Positions 18,274-28,200 of a stretch of 64,000 nt of DNA are shown here, piece by piece. The DNA comes from an uncultured Clostridium sp. (GTDB taxonomy: Bacteria > Bacillota > Clostridia > TANB77 > CAG-508), in assembly GCA_947244325.1 (NCBI GenBank), contig CAMXJY010000007.1, forward strand, positions 1-64,000. The letters are read 5' to 3'. The translations under genes and the position numbers were made by a program. Each line of letters opens with the position of its first letter. The first letter of the stretch is position 1. A model generated the notes under the pieces. That model was not told the origin of the DNA. It was given only the letters and a program-made list of their open reading frames with translations, and did not search any database.

Positions 18274-18354
18274 AATTTCTCCCTTCTATTTATAGTATAC
18301 ATACTATTTACTGACTAATATCAATTTTTATAAATTATAGTTCTGCTATTAGTT

Positions 18355-19134
18355 TTATATTTCTACATCTGTTGCATTAAATACTGGTCCATCTTTACAA
18401 ACATGTCCATATCTTGGTTCTTCCCCTGATATTACTTTAACTGCACATCCTACACAAGCTCCTACTCCACATCCCATTCTTTCTTCTAAAGAAATTTGAC
18501 AAGGAATATTATTTTCTATTGCGTAACTTCTTACTGCTTTTAACATTGGAAGTGGTCCACAAGCAAATATCATATCTACTTTATGTTCTTCTATATCTTT
18601 TTTCATAAAATCAATTGCAAAGCCTTTTTCTTTATAACTTCCATCATCAGTTGTAACAACTAATTTATTTAATCCTATACTTTCAAAATCTTTTTCACAT
18701 GTAACTAAAGATTTATCTCTAAAACCTAAATAAACATTTAGGTTTGCTTTTCCTTTTAATTCTTTTGTAAGTTCATATAGTGGATATGTACCAATTCCAC
18801 CACCAATAATAGCTACATTATTATATTCTTGAACTGTAAAGCATCCTTTTCCAAGAGGTCCCATTATATCAATTAATTTACCTTCTTCTACTTGAGCAAG
18901 AAGCTCTGTTCCTCTTCCCTTTACTTGAAAAATAAATTCTACTATTTCTCCATCAATATTAAAAATACTTATTGGTCTTCTTAAATAAGGTTCTCCTGTT
19001 TCTGACACCTTTATTTCTAAAAATTGTCCAGGTTTTGCTGTCTTTGCAATCTCTGGTGCTTTTACAGAAAACTTATAAATTCCATCTATAAGTTTTTCTT
19101 TTTTAACTAATTCACAATTTACTTTTACTCCCAT
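18355..19134 (-). CDS. pyrK: Dihydroorotate dehydrogenase B, electron transfer subunit
   Basis: 259 residues. Ferredoxin-reductase-like: FAD-binding PYLRRPISIF near residues 53-62, NAD-binding VAIIGGGIGTYPLYEL, and a C-terminal 2Fe-2S site with cysteines in CGVGACVGCAVK and HVC. It passes electrons from PyrD to NAD+. Start supported by GGGAGGAATT. The neighbour relationship with pyrD confirms the role. Confidence 0.97.
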   Translation of the reverse strand: MGVKVNCELVKKEKLIDGIYKFSVKAPEIAKTAKPGQFLEIKVSETGEPYLRRPISIFNIDGEIVEFIFQVKGRGTELLAQVEEGKLIDIMGPLGKGCFTVQEYNNVAIIGGGIGTYPLYELTKELKGKANLNVYLGFRDKSLVTCEKDFESIGLNKLVVTTDDGSYKEKGFAIDFMKKDIEEHKVDMIFACGPLPMLKAVRSYAIENNIPCQISLEERMGCGVGACVGCAVKVISGEEPRYGHVCKDGPVFNATDVEI

Positions 19135-19196
19135 AATTCCTCCCTCATGTCCCTTTGGGACGTTTTGTCCATATATTTACACATGTATAATTTATT

Positions 19197-20018
19197 TTAA
19201 AAAAATTCTACACTATATTTTGTTTCAAACTTTTGATTTGGTTTAAGTTCGATCAAATCTTCTTTTTCCTCAAATACTCCATTTGATGAAACTTTATCTG
19301 CTGTATTAAACCAAGGTTCTATACATATAAATGGTGCATCTGGTTTTGACCAAATTGCTAAATATGGAAAATCTTTAAAATCAAAAGTTAAAACTTTTTT
19401 ATTAGTTTCTGTTTTTAAAAATACTTTTTCTGATTTTAAATTCTTCATAATTATAGCATCTTTTTCAAATGTTTTATTATCTAAAAATATTCTATTTTCT
19501 TTTATAAATTTATTTGTTTTTTCTGGTTTATCTTTTAATAATCCATCTTCTAATTGATATATTTCAATTTCATCTTCGATTTTTTCAAATTCTATTCTAT
19601 ATTTTCCACTTGCATATTCACAAGAAAAAGCTGGATGTCCACCTAATCCAAAAATCATTAATTTATCACTTTTATTAACTACTTTATAATTAGTTGTTAC
19701 TCTATTTCCACTTACTTCATAACTAATATAAAATTCAAAATCAAAAGGAAATTTCTTTAAAGTTTCTTTATTAGATTTAAGAACATATGAATTTTCTGAA
19801 ATTTCTTCAAAATCCATATCTCTAGCAAATCCATGTTGTCCCATTTCATAACTATTCTTTTCAATTGTAGTTTTTCCATTTTTTAGTTTTCCTACTATTG
19901 GAAATAATACTGGACTATGTCTATTCCAAAAGTTTTTACCATCATGCATCTTCTCAAATCCATCTAATTTGATAGAAATAAGTTCTGCCCCTTTTTTAGT
20001 TGTCTTGATTTCTAACAT
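19197..20018 (-). CDS. Aldose 1-epimerase family protein (LacX-like)
   Basis: 273 residues, galactose-mutarotase fold. Segments characteristic of the family: GAELISIKLDG, RHSPVLFPIVGKLKNG, MGQHGFARDM (conserved His), GLGGHPAFSC (second His) and ICIEPWFNTAD (Glu base). It converts alpha and beta anomers of sugars; the physiological substrate is unclear. Its start codon overlaps the PPC gene stop, and it is inserted in the pyrimidine operon between pyrF and pyrK, a position with no obvious metabolic link. Confidence 0.88.
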   Translation of the reverse strand: MLEIKTTKKGAELISIKLDGFEKMHDGKNFWNRHSPVLFPIVGKLKNGKTTIEKNSYEMGQHGFARDMDFEEISENSYVLKSNKETLKKFPFDFEFYISYEVSGNRVTTNYKVVNKSDKLMIFGLGGHPAFSCEYASGKYRIEFEKIEDEIEIYQLEDGLLKDKPEKTNKFIKENRIFLDNKTFEKDAIIMKNLKSEKVFLKTETNKKVLTFDFKDFPYLAIWSKPDAPFICIEPWFNTADKVSSNGVFEEKEDLIELKPNQKFETKYSVEFF

Positions 20019-20419
20019 TATCTATTATTCTCCTTTATTGTAAGCTCTTTGTAACCTGTATTTTCATCAAATTCTCTTGAAAATACATACTCATCAAATT
20101 CCGCTAAAACTATTTCTGCAGTTGTATCTATAAGGCAATTATCTTTTAAATGTCCTCCAATTGTTTTTAAATCAACATCAGATGCACTTATATGTATATG
20201 GCACCCTTCCATTGATAAAGTTCCTGTTATTGATACAATTTCATATTCGCCATTAATAGTTTTTACTATTTTACCACCTGCTGCTCTTAAGCAAACTTGA
20301 TATAAGCACCCTACTGCAGATAAAACTACACCTGATTTTATATTTTTATCTATTACATATTGTTCAATACTTTTCTTTAAATCCATTCCTCTTGTTAATC
20401 TAAGTGCGTGAATTTTCAT
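20018..20419 (-). CDS. PPC (DUF296) domain protein
   Basis: 133 residues made of one PPC/DUF296 domain: MKIHALRLTRGMDLKKSIEQYV, GVVLSAVGCL, EIVSITGTLS, HIHISASD and GGHLKDNCLIDTTAEIVLAEF. Bacterial members form trimers; related domains occur in AT-hook proteins of plants, and the bacterial function is not settled. It is translationally linked to the epimerase gene (stop/start overlap at 20018) within the pyr operon. Confidence 0.88.
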   Translation of the reverse strand: MKIHALRLTRGMDLKKSIEQYVIDKNIKSGVVLSAVGCLYQVCLRAAGGKIVKTINGEYEIVSITGTLSMEGCHIHISASDVDLKTIGGHLKDNCLIDTTAEIVLAEFDEYVFSREFDENTGYKELTIKENNR

Positions 20420-20479
20420 TATCTTTCTTCTCCTTCTAATTTAAACAATTAGATTTATATATATTATTACAATTAAAGA

Positions 20480-21406
20480 TTATTTTATTGCTTGATTTAA
20501 CTCATCTCTCATACGAATTGCTTCTGCTCTTGTTGCTTTTGCATATTCTTCCTCTTTAAATTTATCTTTCCATAAATCAGATTTATATGCACACATTAAA
20601 CTCCTTGTTGCATTTACTATTCCACCTAGTCCATTTTTATCAAATCCTAAAGCAATATCTTCTGCTTTTCCACCTTGAGCACCATAACCAGGAATTAAGA
20701 AATATGCATGTGGCATTATTTCTCTTAATTCTTTTAATTGTTTTGGATAAGTAGCTCCAACAACAGCTGATACTGAACTATATCCATATTCTCCTACAAG
20801 TTCTTCTCCCCATGTATTTACAAGTTTTGCTACTTTTTTATAAATTTCTTCTCCATCTTCTGCTTTTACATCTTGAATTTCACCTGAAGATTTATTTGAA
20901 GTTTTTACAAGTACAAATATTCCTTTATCATATTTTTTACAATCTTCAACAAATGGATTTACACAATCTGATCCCATATATGGATTTACTGTTGCAAAAT
21001 CAACATCAAATACTGGTTGTTCTTTTTCGTCTATCATATTTTTTCCCAAATATGCTTTTGAATATCCAGCAGAAGTAGATCCTATATCTCCTCTTTTTAC
21101 ATCTGCCATTACAACCATACCTTTTGATTTGCAATAATCTATCATTTCTTTATAAAGTTTAATGCCTTCAACTCCGTACATTTCAAAATATGCACTTTGT
21201 AATTTTACTGCTGGTACAATATCATATGTGGCATCTATTAAAGCTTTACTATATTCAAGCATTGCTTTGCACATTCCTTCAATATCTGTACTATATTTAT
21301 TTCTAACACATTCTGGTACCATATCATATCTTGTGTCTACTCCAATAACTGTAGGGTTATTAGTTTCTTTTATTTTATCTATTAATATATCAATTGCATT
21401 TTTCAT
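20480..21406 (-). CDS. pyrF: Orotidine 5'-phosphate decarboxylase, long type
   Basis: 308 residues, matching the longer PyrF subfamily. VIGVDTRYDMVPE at the N-terminus, PAVKLQSAYFEMYG, VMADVKRGDIGSTSAGYSKAY carrying the catalytic Lys/Asp residues, FATVNPYMGSD, SAVVGATYP and FLIPGYGAQGG. It forms UMP from OMP, the last step of the pathway. It follows pyrC by 32 bp. Confidence 0.96.
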   Translation of the reverse strand: MKNAIDILIDKIKETNNPTVIGVDTRYDMVPECVRNKYSTDIEGMCKAMLEYSKALIDATYDIVPAVKLQSAYFEMYGVEGIKLYKEMIDYCKSKGMVVMADVKRGDIGSTSAGYSKAYLGKNMIDEKEQPVFDVDFATVNPYMGSDCVNPFVEDCKKYDKGIFVLVKTSNKSSGEIQDVKAEDGEEIYKKVAKLVNTWGEELVGEYGYSSVSAVVGATYPKQLKELREIMPHAYFLIPGYGAQGGKAEDIALGFDKNGLGGIVNATRSLMCAYKSDLWKDKFKEEEYAKATRAEAIRMRDELNQAIK

Positions 21407-21438
21407 TTTCTTTTCTAACTTAACTCCTTTAAAAAAAT

Positions 21439-22710
21439 TTATCTTTCAAAAACAATATTTCCACTTACTATTGTATATCTTACTTGTCCTTTTAATTTTT
21501 TATTTATCCATGGTGTATTTTTTGATTTTGATACTATATTTTCTTTTAAGAATACATATTCTTTGTTTGGATCAAATATTGTTAAATCAGCTACTTTTCC
21601 TTCTTTGATTTCTCCTCTATCTATTCCTAATAATTTTGATGGATTATATGACATTACTCTTACCATGTCTAAATATGAAATATGTCCTGGTTCTACTAAA
21701 TTTGTGATTGTTGCTCCTAATGCTGTTTCAAATCCTATTATTCCATTTGGTGCTGATGCTAAACCTTTTGCTTTTTCTTCTTCTGCGTGTGGTGCATGGT
21801 CTGTTATTATTGCATCTATTGTTCCATCTTTTATTCCTTGTATTATTGCTTGTTTATCTTTTTCTTCTCTTAAAGGAGGATTCATTTTTGCATTTACACC
21901 TGATTCTAATACTTCTTCTACTGTGAAACTATAATAATGAGGACATGTTTCACATGTTACTTTTACTCCTCTTTGTTTTGCACTTCTTATCATATCTACT
22001 GATGTTTTTGTACTTATATGGCATATATGGGTATGTAAATTGTTTGTTTCTGCAATTACAATATCTCTTGATGCCATTATTTCTTCCGCTTCTGGTAGAA
22101 CTCCTTGAACTCCTAATTTATCTGCTATCTTCCCTGCATTGATTGCTCCTGCTGATACTGATTTTTCTTCACAATGTTCTGAAATAAAACTTCCTATTTT
22201 ATTTGCTTCTATCATTGCTTCTCTTATCATTCTTGCATTTTCAACTGGCATACCATCATCTGAAAAAGCTATAGCTCCTGCTTCTAATTGTGCTTTAAAA
22301 TCTACTAATTCTTGTCCTTTTTCTCCTTTTGTTACACTTGAAAATGGAAGTACGTTACATAAATTTACTCTTTTTGCTTCTTTAATGATTTTTTCCAAAA
22401 CAATAGCGCTATCTGGTGTTGGATTTGTATTTGGCATAGGACAAATAGTTGTAAATCCACCAGCAACAGCGCTTTTTGAACCTGTTTCTATAGTTTCTTT
22501 ATGTTCTCCACCTGGTTCTCTTAAATGACAATGCATGTCAACCATACCTGGCATAATGTAAAGTCCTGTACAATCAACAACTTTATCAGCTGGTACTTCT
22601 ATGTTTTCAGCTATTTTAGAAATTTTATCATTTTCAATTAGTATATCTAATTTTTTTTGTGTATTACTAGCATAATCTATTACAGTTCCGTTTTTTAATA
22701 ATGTGTTCAT
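21439..22710 (-). CDS. pyrC: Dihydroorotase
   Basis: 423 residues, class I dihydroorotase. Zinc site MVDMHCHLREPG (about residues 55-66), CPMPNTNP, FSDDGMPV, CHISTKTSVD, TCETCPHYY, MNPPLRE and IITDHAPHA with the catalytic Asp. Ends with the amidohydrolase beta-sandwich KEGKVADLTIFDP. First gene of the pyrC-pyrF-PPC-epimerase-pyrK-pyrD operon; a promoter is visible upstream and GGAGG precedes the ATG. Confidence 0.97.
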   Translation of the reverse strand: MNTLLKNGTVIDYASNTQKKLDILIENDKISKIAENIEVPADKVVDCTGLYIMPGMVDMHCHLREPGGEHKETIETGSKSAVAGGFTTICPMPNTNPTPDSAIVLEKIIKEAKRVNLCNVLPFSSVTKGEKGQELVDFKAQLEAGAIAFSDDGMPVENARMIREAMIEANKIGSFISEHCEEKSVSAGAINAGKIADKLGVQGVLPEAEEIMASRDIVIAETNNLHTHICHISTKTSVDMIRSAKQRGVKVTCETCPHYYSFTVEEVLESGVNAKMNPPLREEKDKQAIIQGIKDGTIDAIITDHAPHAEEEKAKGLASAPNGIIGFETALGATITNLVEPGHISYLDMVRVMSYNPSKLLGIDRGEIKEGKVADLTIFDPNKEYVFLKENIVSKSKNTPWINKKLKGQVRYTIVSGNIVFER

Positions 22711-22736
22711 TTTCTACCTCCTACATAATTTTTCCC

Positions 22737-22765
22737 ATTTTATCATTTTTGTTTTTATTTTTCAA
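22737..22765 (-). promoter_or_regulatory. Promoter of the pyrC operon
   Basis: Minus strand TTGAAA (22765-22760), 17-bp spacer, TAAAAT (22742-22737), followed by a short leader to the pyrC ATG at 22710. No PyrR hairpin is evident in the leader. Confidence 0.55.
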
Positions 22766-22840
22766 TACAATTTACTACAATTAATCAATACAATTGTACA
22801 AATATAAGCAATTATTTTTTTAGTATACAATCATCTAGAT

Positions 22841-22869
22841 TTGCAATTTTATGTAAATCATGGTATAAT
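22841..22869 (+). promoter_or_regulatory. Promoter of the small gene 22947-23165
   Basis: TTGCAA (22841-22846), 17-bp spacer, TATAAT (22864-22869). The spacer and -10 (TATGTAAATCATGGTATAAT) closely resemble those before the insert gene at 39713. A small hairpin TAGGTC-TTT-GACCTA follows at 22881-22895. Confidence 0.75.
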
Positions 22870-22946
22870 ATAAAAGAACTTAGGTCTTTGACCTATGATA
22901 GAAATCCCAAAATATATACGTTTTATAAGCCGAAAGGAGAATCAAC

Positions 22947-23165
22947 ATGTTTGATACAATTAGTGGTGTAAAAAAATTGGAAGCAATCAACTTGGGAGCA
23001 GAATCGCATTTTGATTCAAAGAAAAATACTTACGTGTTGAATGTAGCAGTAGAAAATTTGCGGGACGTAAAAATCCCTGCTGGCTACACACGTATTGGAG
23101 GTGAAATTTTCACAGAAGATCTGGAAACAAAAATCTGCTGTATAGAACTTCCTCCGATGTGTTAA
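22947..23165 (+). CDS. Unrecognised 72-aa protein in a higher-GC insert
   Basis: Not recognised. 72 residues starting MFDTISGVKKLEAINL with a clear AAAGGAG site. It looks like a small beta-rich soluble protein (KNTYVLNVAVENL, AGYTRIGGEIF) and ends ELPPMC; a CC pair occurs near the C-terminus. Codon choice is much richer in G and C than in neighbours, including in-frame CGG (23061-23063, ENLRDVK). It has its own promoter and terminator and lies between the divergent pyrC operon and the PyrE-like gene, like the other single-gene inserts in this window. Confidence 0.72.
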   Translation: MFDTISGVKKLEAINLGAESHFDSKKNTYVLNVAVENLRDVKIPAGYTRIGGEIFTEDLETKICCIELPPMC

Positions 23166-23190
23166 CAGGCAGCACGTAATTATAAGCAAA

Positions 23191-23241
23191 ATGAAAAAAG
23201 ATATGGTTGGAGCGATTTTAGCCTACTATGTCTTTTTTCAT
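23191..23241 (+). terminator. Terminator of the 22947-23165 gene
   Basis: ATGAAAAAAGATA...  and TATGTCTTTTTTCAT arms pair over about 18 bp with G-T pairs, followed by GACTTTTTATTTTTTT. Confidence 0.65.
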
Positions 23242-23443
23242 TGACTTTTTATTTTTTTTACTATATTATATATTAAATTAATTTTATATAATATTTATAT
23301 TATAATTTTAAAGCAAAATAAGAAATTTCAATTCATTTTTTCTGTAAAATGATGTTACATCAAGCTTATATTACAGGATTTGTAAAAAATTTCTCATAAT
23401 ACAATATTAACGTATTTTATAATATAAATTCGGAGGTTAAAAA

Positions 23444-24313
23444 ATGAGTAAATTAATGTCATTATTATTTGAAACAAATGCATTTAACGTAGCACCAGAA
23501 AACAGTCCATTCTGGTATACATCTGGAAAAATTGGACCATATTTTATAAATGCTGACTATCTTTATGGAAGCGCTGAAGATTCAAAATCACTTTTAGAAT
23601 TTATAGATAACGAACTTGCAAATTCAGATAAAAAAGATCTTCCAAATCATGTTTTTAAAGAAGTTTTAGCTCATTATAATTCTAATGAAATTTATAAATT
23701 TGTTATCGATTCAATGATAAATCATATTAAAGAAAATATAGACTTAAATACTATTGACTATATTTCTGGTGGTGAAAGAAGGGATTGGTATTTTTCAAAC
23801 TTAATAGCATATCTTTTAAACAAACCTCATATCACTATATATAAAGATTTAACAACTATAGTTAGTAATAGTGATTTTTCAGAATCTGAATATATTTCAA
23901 AATTAGAAAATAAAAATCTTTTACATATTGCAGACCTTTTAAATCAATCTGTAAGTTTTACAAGAAACTGGATACCAGCTGTTAATGCATTAGGTTCTTC
24001 AATAACACATGCTTTATTTGCAATAGACAGAATGGATGGTGGAACAGCAGTCTTAGAAGATTGTAATGTAGCAGTTCACTCTTTATTAAAAATAAATGAT
24101 GAATTATTAGTACAAGCATTTGATTTAGGATTTATTACTAAAGAACAATTAGAAGTAGTTAGAAACTTTAAAAAAGATCCTATGGATTCAATGAGAGAAT
24201 TTCTAATTAATCACCCAGAATTCATTGAAAATGCTCAAAAATCTGATAATGTAAAAACTGCACAAAGAGTTAAAATATTACTTGAACAAGATATATATGG
24301 ATTAAAGAAATAA
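23444..24313 (+). CDS. Orotate phosphoribosyltransferase-like protein with degenerate PRPP loop
   Basis: 289 residues, longer than PyrE. The N-terminus LLFETNAFNVAPENSPFWYT-SGKIGPYFIN resembles the PyrE start (gAF...pf...SGkisPyf). The middle has an inserted helical segment; then DYISGGERRDWYFSNLIAYLLNKPHITIYKD fits the PyrE core, and HALFAIDRMDGGTAVLEDCNVAVHSLLKIND fits the VDRQEGG...aGi-vhSL region. Between them the PRPP loop, normally (V/I)DD(V/L)(T/I)TTG, reads HIADLLNQSVSF, so key residues are missing. It lies beside the pyrimidine operon but divergently. Catalytic OPRT activity is doubtful; a sensing or scaffold role is possible. RBS GGAGG. Confidence 0.7.
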   Translation: MSKLMSLLFETNAFNVAPENSPFWYTSGKIGPYFINADYLYGSAEDSKSLLEFIDNELANSDKKDLPNHVFKEVLAHYNSNEIYKFVIDSMINHIKENIDLNTIDYISGGERRDWYFSNLIAYLLNKPHITIYKDLTTIVSNSDFSESEYISKLENKNLLHIADLLNQSVSFTRNWIPAVNALGSSITHALFAIDRMDGGTAVLEDCNVAVHSLLKINDELLVQAFDLGFITKEQLEVVRNFKKDPMDSMREFLINHPEFIENAQKSDNVKTAQRVKILLEQDIYGLKK

Positions 24314-24325
24314 AAAAATTTAACT

Positions 24326-24357
24326 AAAACAGCACTCTATCTTAAGAGTGCTGTTTT
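24326..24357 (+). terminator. Terminator of the PyrE-like gene
   Basis: AAAACAGCACTCT / AGAGTGCTGTTTT with loop ATCTTA, followed by ATTAAAT; 13 bases after the stop codon. Confidence 0.85.
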
Positions 24358-24364
24358 ATTAAAT

Positions 24365-24548
24365 ATAGAACAAAAGTGGACATTATGAAAATTGCAAAAG
24401 AAAAGACTTTTTGTAAATGTCCACGTCTTTGTTCGCTGTGCATAACTTATCTGTAGCTCATTACATTCGCACAGCTAAGAAATGTACAAAATTGTCAAAG
24501 GCTTTATTTATTAGGAAGTTCGGAGAACCTTCCTAATAAATAAAAAAA
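24365..24548 (+). repeat. Dispersed intergenic structured repeat, copy B
   Basis: The fullest copy. Starts ATAGAACAAAAGTGGACATT and pairs GTGGACATT with AATGTCCAC; then CGTCTTTGTTCGCTGTGC, a second potential stem (GCTGTGC / GCACAGC), TGTACAAAATTG, AAGGCTTTATTTATTAGGAAG and a terminal hairpin AGGAAGTTC / GAACCTTCCT closed by TTTATTTA / TAAATAAA. Same block order as 5244-5408. Confidence 0.7.
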
Positions 24549-24584
24549 CTAAACTGTTAGCTTTATCTTAACAATTTAGTTTTT
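24549..24584. terminator. Hairpin between the repeat and the pilin-like gene
   Basis: AAACTAAACTGTTA / TAACAATTTAGTTT arms with A-rich left and T-rich right flanks; acts most likely as terminator for the minus-strand gene ending at 24590 and possibly for both strands. Confidence 0.55.
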
Positions 24585-24589
24585 TATTT

Positions 24590-25102
24590 TTATACTTCTG
24601 GTTTCATAATTAATTCCCCAAGTTGTTCTTCATTTCCATATTTATCAACAAAATATATTAAAAATTTGTCTTCTACTTTCTTTAGTTTAAAGATTTTTGT
24701 TCCATTTCCTTCTGAGCCATTCTCTTTTAATGCTCCTGTTGCAATATCACTGTTTAAAGCATCTGGATTTATAAAATATTGATCTTGTACTGGATTATTT
24801 TTTATATCTTTCAATTGTTCAATGTAGTTACTATCTAAAAGGTATTGCATTACTGCCTCTTGAGTATATATTTCTTCTATGTTTTTCTTATTTTCTTGTG
24901 CATATTTATTATCTAATACATATTTTCCTTTTACGATATTATTTAAAGTATCTACAATTTCTGTTTTATTAAACTCTGTATCCTCTTCAGTATATTGATT
25001 TATGACCTTTAATCCAACAAATATTATAACTCCTACTATTACTAATATTATTGCAATAGTTATAACAAATGATACCACAGAAAAACCATCTTCTTTTCTC
25101 AT
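24590..25102 (-). CDS. Single-pass membrane protein with pilin-like N-terminus
   Basis: 170 residues. The N-terminus MRKEDGFSVVSFVITIAIILVIVG resembles a type IV prepilin leader (short charged segment, G-F, then a hydrophobic helix to about residue 32), but the usual Glu at position +5 after the cleavage site is absent. The remainder is a polar extracytoplasmic domain of ~135 residues with NNIVKGKYVLDNKYAQ and FFINPDAL-like strands. No pilus genes are next to it; dnaE follows downstream. It could be a minor pseudopilin or simply a membrane-anchored protein. Confidence 0.6.
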   Translation of the reverse strand: MRKEDGFSVVSFVITIAIILVIVGVIIFVGLKVINQYTEEDTEFNKTEIVDTLNNIVKGKYVLDNKYAQENKKNIEEIYTQEAVMQYLLDSNYIEQLKDIKNNPVQDQYFINPDALNSDIATGALKENGSEGNGTKIFKLKKVEDKFLIYFVDKYGNEEQLGELIMKPEV

Positions 25103-25205
25103 AAAATTTACGTACTCCTTTAATTTCTCCTGTATATTACTTTTTGATTATACCTTTTTTTTTATATTTTTTCAATATAAAATTTCATTTGTAATATAAA
25201 ATAGA

Positions 25206-28200
25206 TTACAATAATTTTATATTTTCAGGTGATACTATATTTTTAAATACTTCAAAAATTTTATCATTTAAAAATATTGCTCCGCATGGTTTTACTTCTT
25301 CTTTATCAGTAATTTCAATTTTTACATTTACTCTGTCACCACTAAAAAATTTTATTGCACCTCTTAATCTATCTTTTTGCTCTTCTGTTAAATTTGTTAT
25401 ATCTATATTAACAGTTTTTATTGTATTTATTTTAGTATTTGCTTTTTCTGCATTTTCAATTGCTTCTGAAAATTCCTTTATATTTGATGCAACTATTTTT
25501 ACTGGTTCATCTTCTCTAATACTTAATCTTCCCTCTACAAAAACTATATTATCTTCAATTATAAAATTACTTACTTTAGAATAAACACTATCAAATAATA
25601 TTATTTCTGCTGTTCCATAGAAATCCTCTAAGCTTACGAATGCCATTGTAGTATTTTTTCTTGTAAATTTTTTAGTCACTTTAGAAATAATACCTATAAA
25701 TTTAACATTTTGTCCATCTTTAAAATCTATTGTTTTTCCAATCGTTTCCATTTCCTCATTTATTTTTATCATATTTAATGTAGAAATATTAGTTAGTTTT
25801 TCAATAGATTCTCTTATTTTGTCAAGAGGATGTCCAGATATATATACACCTAGCATTTCTTTTTCTAAACTAAGTAATTCTTTATCTTCCATCTCTTCTT
25901 TTTCTGTAAATTTATATTTTTGAGTTTCTAATTTTACATCATCTTCATCAATCAAATCAAACATTGATACTTGATTTTCTATCTTATTTTTACTTTCATT
26001 ATTTATTGTATCAATTATAGTTTCAAATGATGCTAAGAGAGTTGCTCTCGTTTTTCCAAAATCATCAAACGCTCCTGCTTTTATCAAGCTTTCTATACAT
26101 TTTTTATTTACTGATTCATTTTTTATTCTCTCACAAAAAGATGTAAAACTTTCATATGGTCCATTTTTTTCTCTTTCTTTAACAATACTATCAACTGCAC
26201 CTATTCCAACATTTTTTATAGTTCCAAGTCCAAATCTTATTTTATTGTCAATAACTGTAAACCTAGTTTCACTTTCATTTATATTAGGGTTTAATATTTC
26301 AATCCCCATATCTTTACAATCTTGTATATATACTGGTATTTTATCTAGGTTTCCTAAAAAACTATTTAATGTTGCTGCCATTAATTCTTCTTTATAATAG
26401 GCTTTTAAATATGCTGTTCTATATGATATTACTGCATATGCTGCTGCATGTGATTTATTAAAAGCATATTTTGCAAATTCAGACATCTCATCAAAAATCT
26501 TGTCTGCTGATTTTTCATCTATACCATTTCTTACACATCCTGGCACTTCAATGTTCCCATTTTCATCTACTTGACCATGTATGAAAATTTCTCTTTCCTT
26601 AGCCATAACATCAAGTTTTTTCTTTCCCATTGCACGTCTAACTAAGTCGGCTCTTCCGAAGTGAATATCCGGCTAAATCTCTAACTATTTGCATAACTTG
26701 TTCTTGGTAAACCATACAACCATAAGTTACATTTAATATTGGTTCTAGTGCAGGATGTGTATATTCATTATGACCTGGATTTAATTTTCCTTTTATATAT
26801 CTTGGTATTTGATCCATAGGTCCTGGACGGTATAATGAAACTCCTGCTACTATATCTTCTAAGCAATCTGGTTTTAGTTCTTTCATAAAGTTAGTAATAC
26901 CAGTACTTTCAAACTGGAATATTCCAAAAGTTTTTCCATCTTGCCATAATTTATAAACTTTTGGATCATCCATCTTTTCATCAAAAATTACATCTATTCC
27001 TCTATTTTTCTTTACTAATTCTAGACAGTTGGCAATTACACTCAATGTTCTAAGTCCTAAAAAGTCCATCTTCAAAAGTCCTAGTTCCTCAAGTAAAACC
27101 ATTGTATATTGTGCAACTACGTTACCATCATTTGTACATAATGGTACATAACTATCAACAGGATCTTTTGTTATAACAACTCCGCATGCATGTGTTGATG
27201 CATTTCTTGGCATTCCTTCTAATCCTCTTGCTATATCTATAATATTTTTAGTAACTTCATCACTCTCATATAGCTCTTTAAATTCTCTATTTTCTTCTAA
27301 TGCTTTATCTATTGTAATACCAATTTCAAATGGTATCATTTTTGCAAGTTTATCTACATCACTATATGGAACATCTAAAACTCTTCCAACATCTCTTATA
27401 ACACTTTTTGCAGACATTGTACCAAAAGTTATAATTTGAGATACATGGTCTCTACCATACTTTTCTGCTACATAATCTATTACTTCTTGTCTTCTTTCAT
27501 CAGAAAAATCGACGTCAAAATCTGGCATACTAATTCTATCTGGATTTAAAAATCTTTCAAAAAGTAAATTATATTTTAATGGGTCTATATCTGTTATTCC
27601 TATTGCGTATGCAACTATTGAACCTGCTCCTGAACCACGTCCTGGTCCTACTGGAATTCCTACTGATTTTGCATAATGAATATAATCCCAAACAATAAGA
27701 TAATAATCTACATATCCCATTTTTGAAATTATTCCAAGTTCATATTCTGTTCTATTTTTTATAGTCTCATCATAATCTTTGCCATATCTTTCTTCTATTC
27801 CATCCCATGTAAGTTTTCTAAAATATTCTTCATGAGTTTTGAATTCTTTTGGTACATCATAATTAGGAAGCTTAGTAACACCAAATTCAAATTCAAAATT
27901 ACATTTATCAGCTATTTTTACAGTATTTTCAATAGCTTCTGGAACAGCTGAAAAATAATCTGCCATTTCTTCTGGAGATTTTATATAAAATTCATCTGTT
28001 TCAAATTTCATTCGATCTTCATCATGAATTTTTTTTGCAGTCTGTATGCATAATAAAATTTCATGATTATAACTATCTTCTTTTTTTAAGTAATGAGCAT
28101 CATTTGTTCCAACTAATGGAATTCCTAATTCTTTTGATAATCCAATTAATTTTTGATTTACCATTACTTGTTCTGGAAGTCCATTATTTTGAATTTCTAA

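Noticed and set aside
21439..22528. Several plus-strand ORFs across pyrC and pyrF
   Set aside because: They are antisense shadows of well-identified genes, rich in Leu/Ile/Phe runs caused by AT-rich complement, with no ribosome-binding sites.
26656..26658. prfB-type programmed frameshift in dnaE (CTT slip site)
   Set aside because: There is no stop codon at the slip site and no upstream Shine-Dalgarno stimulator, and the other three sites lack CTT; CGG is the only shared element.
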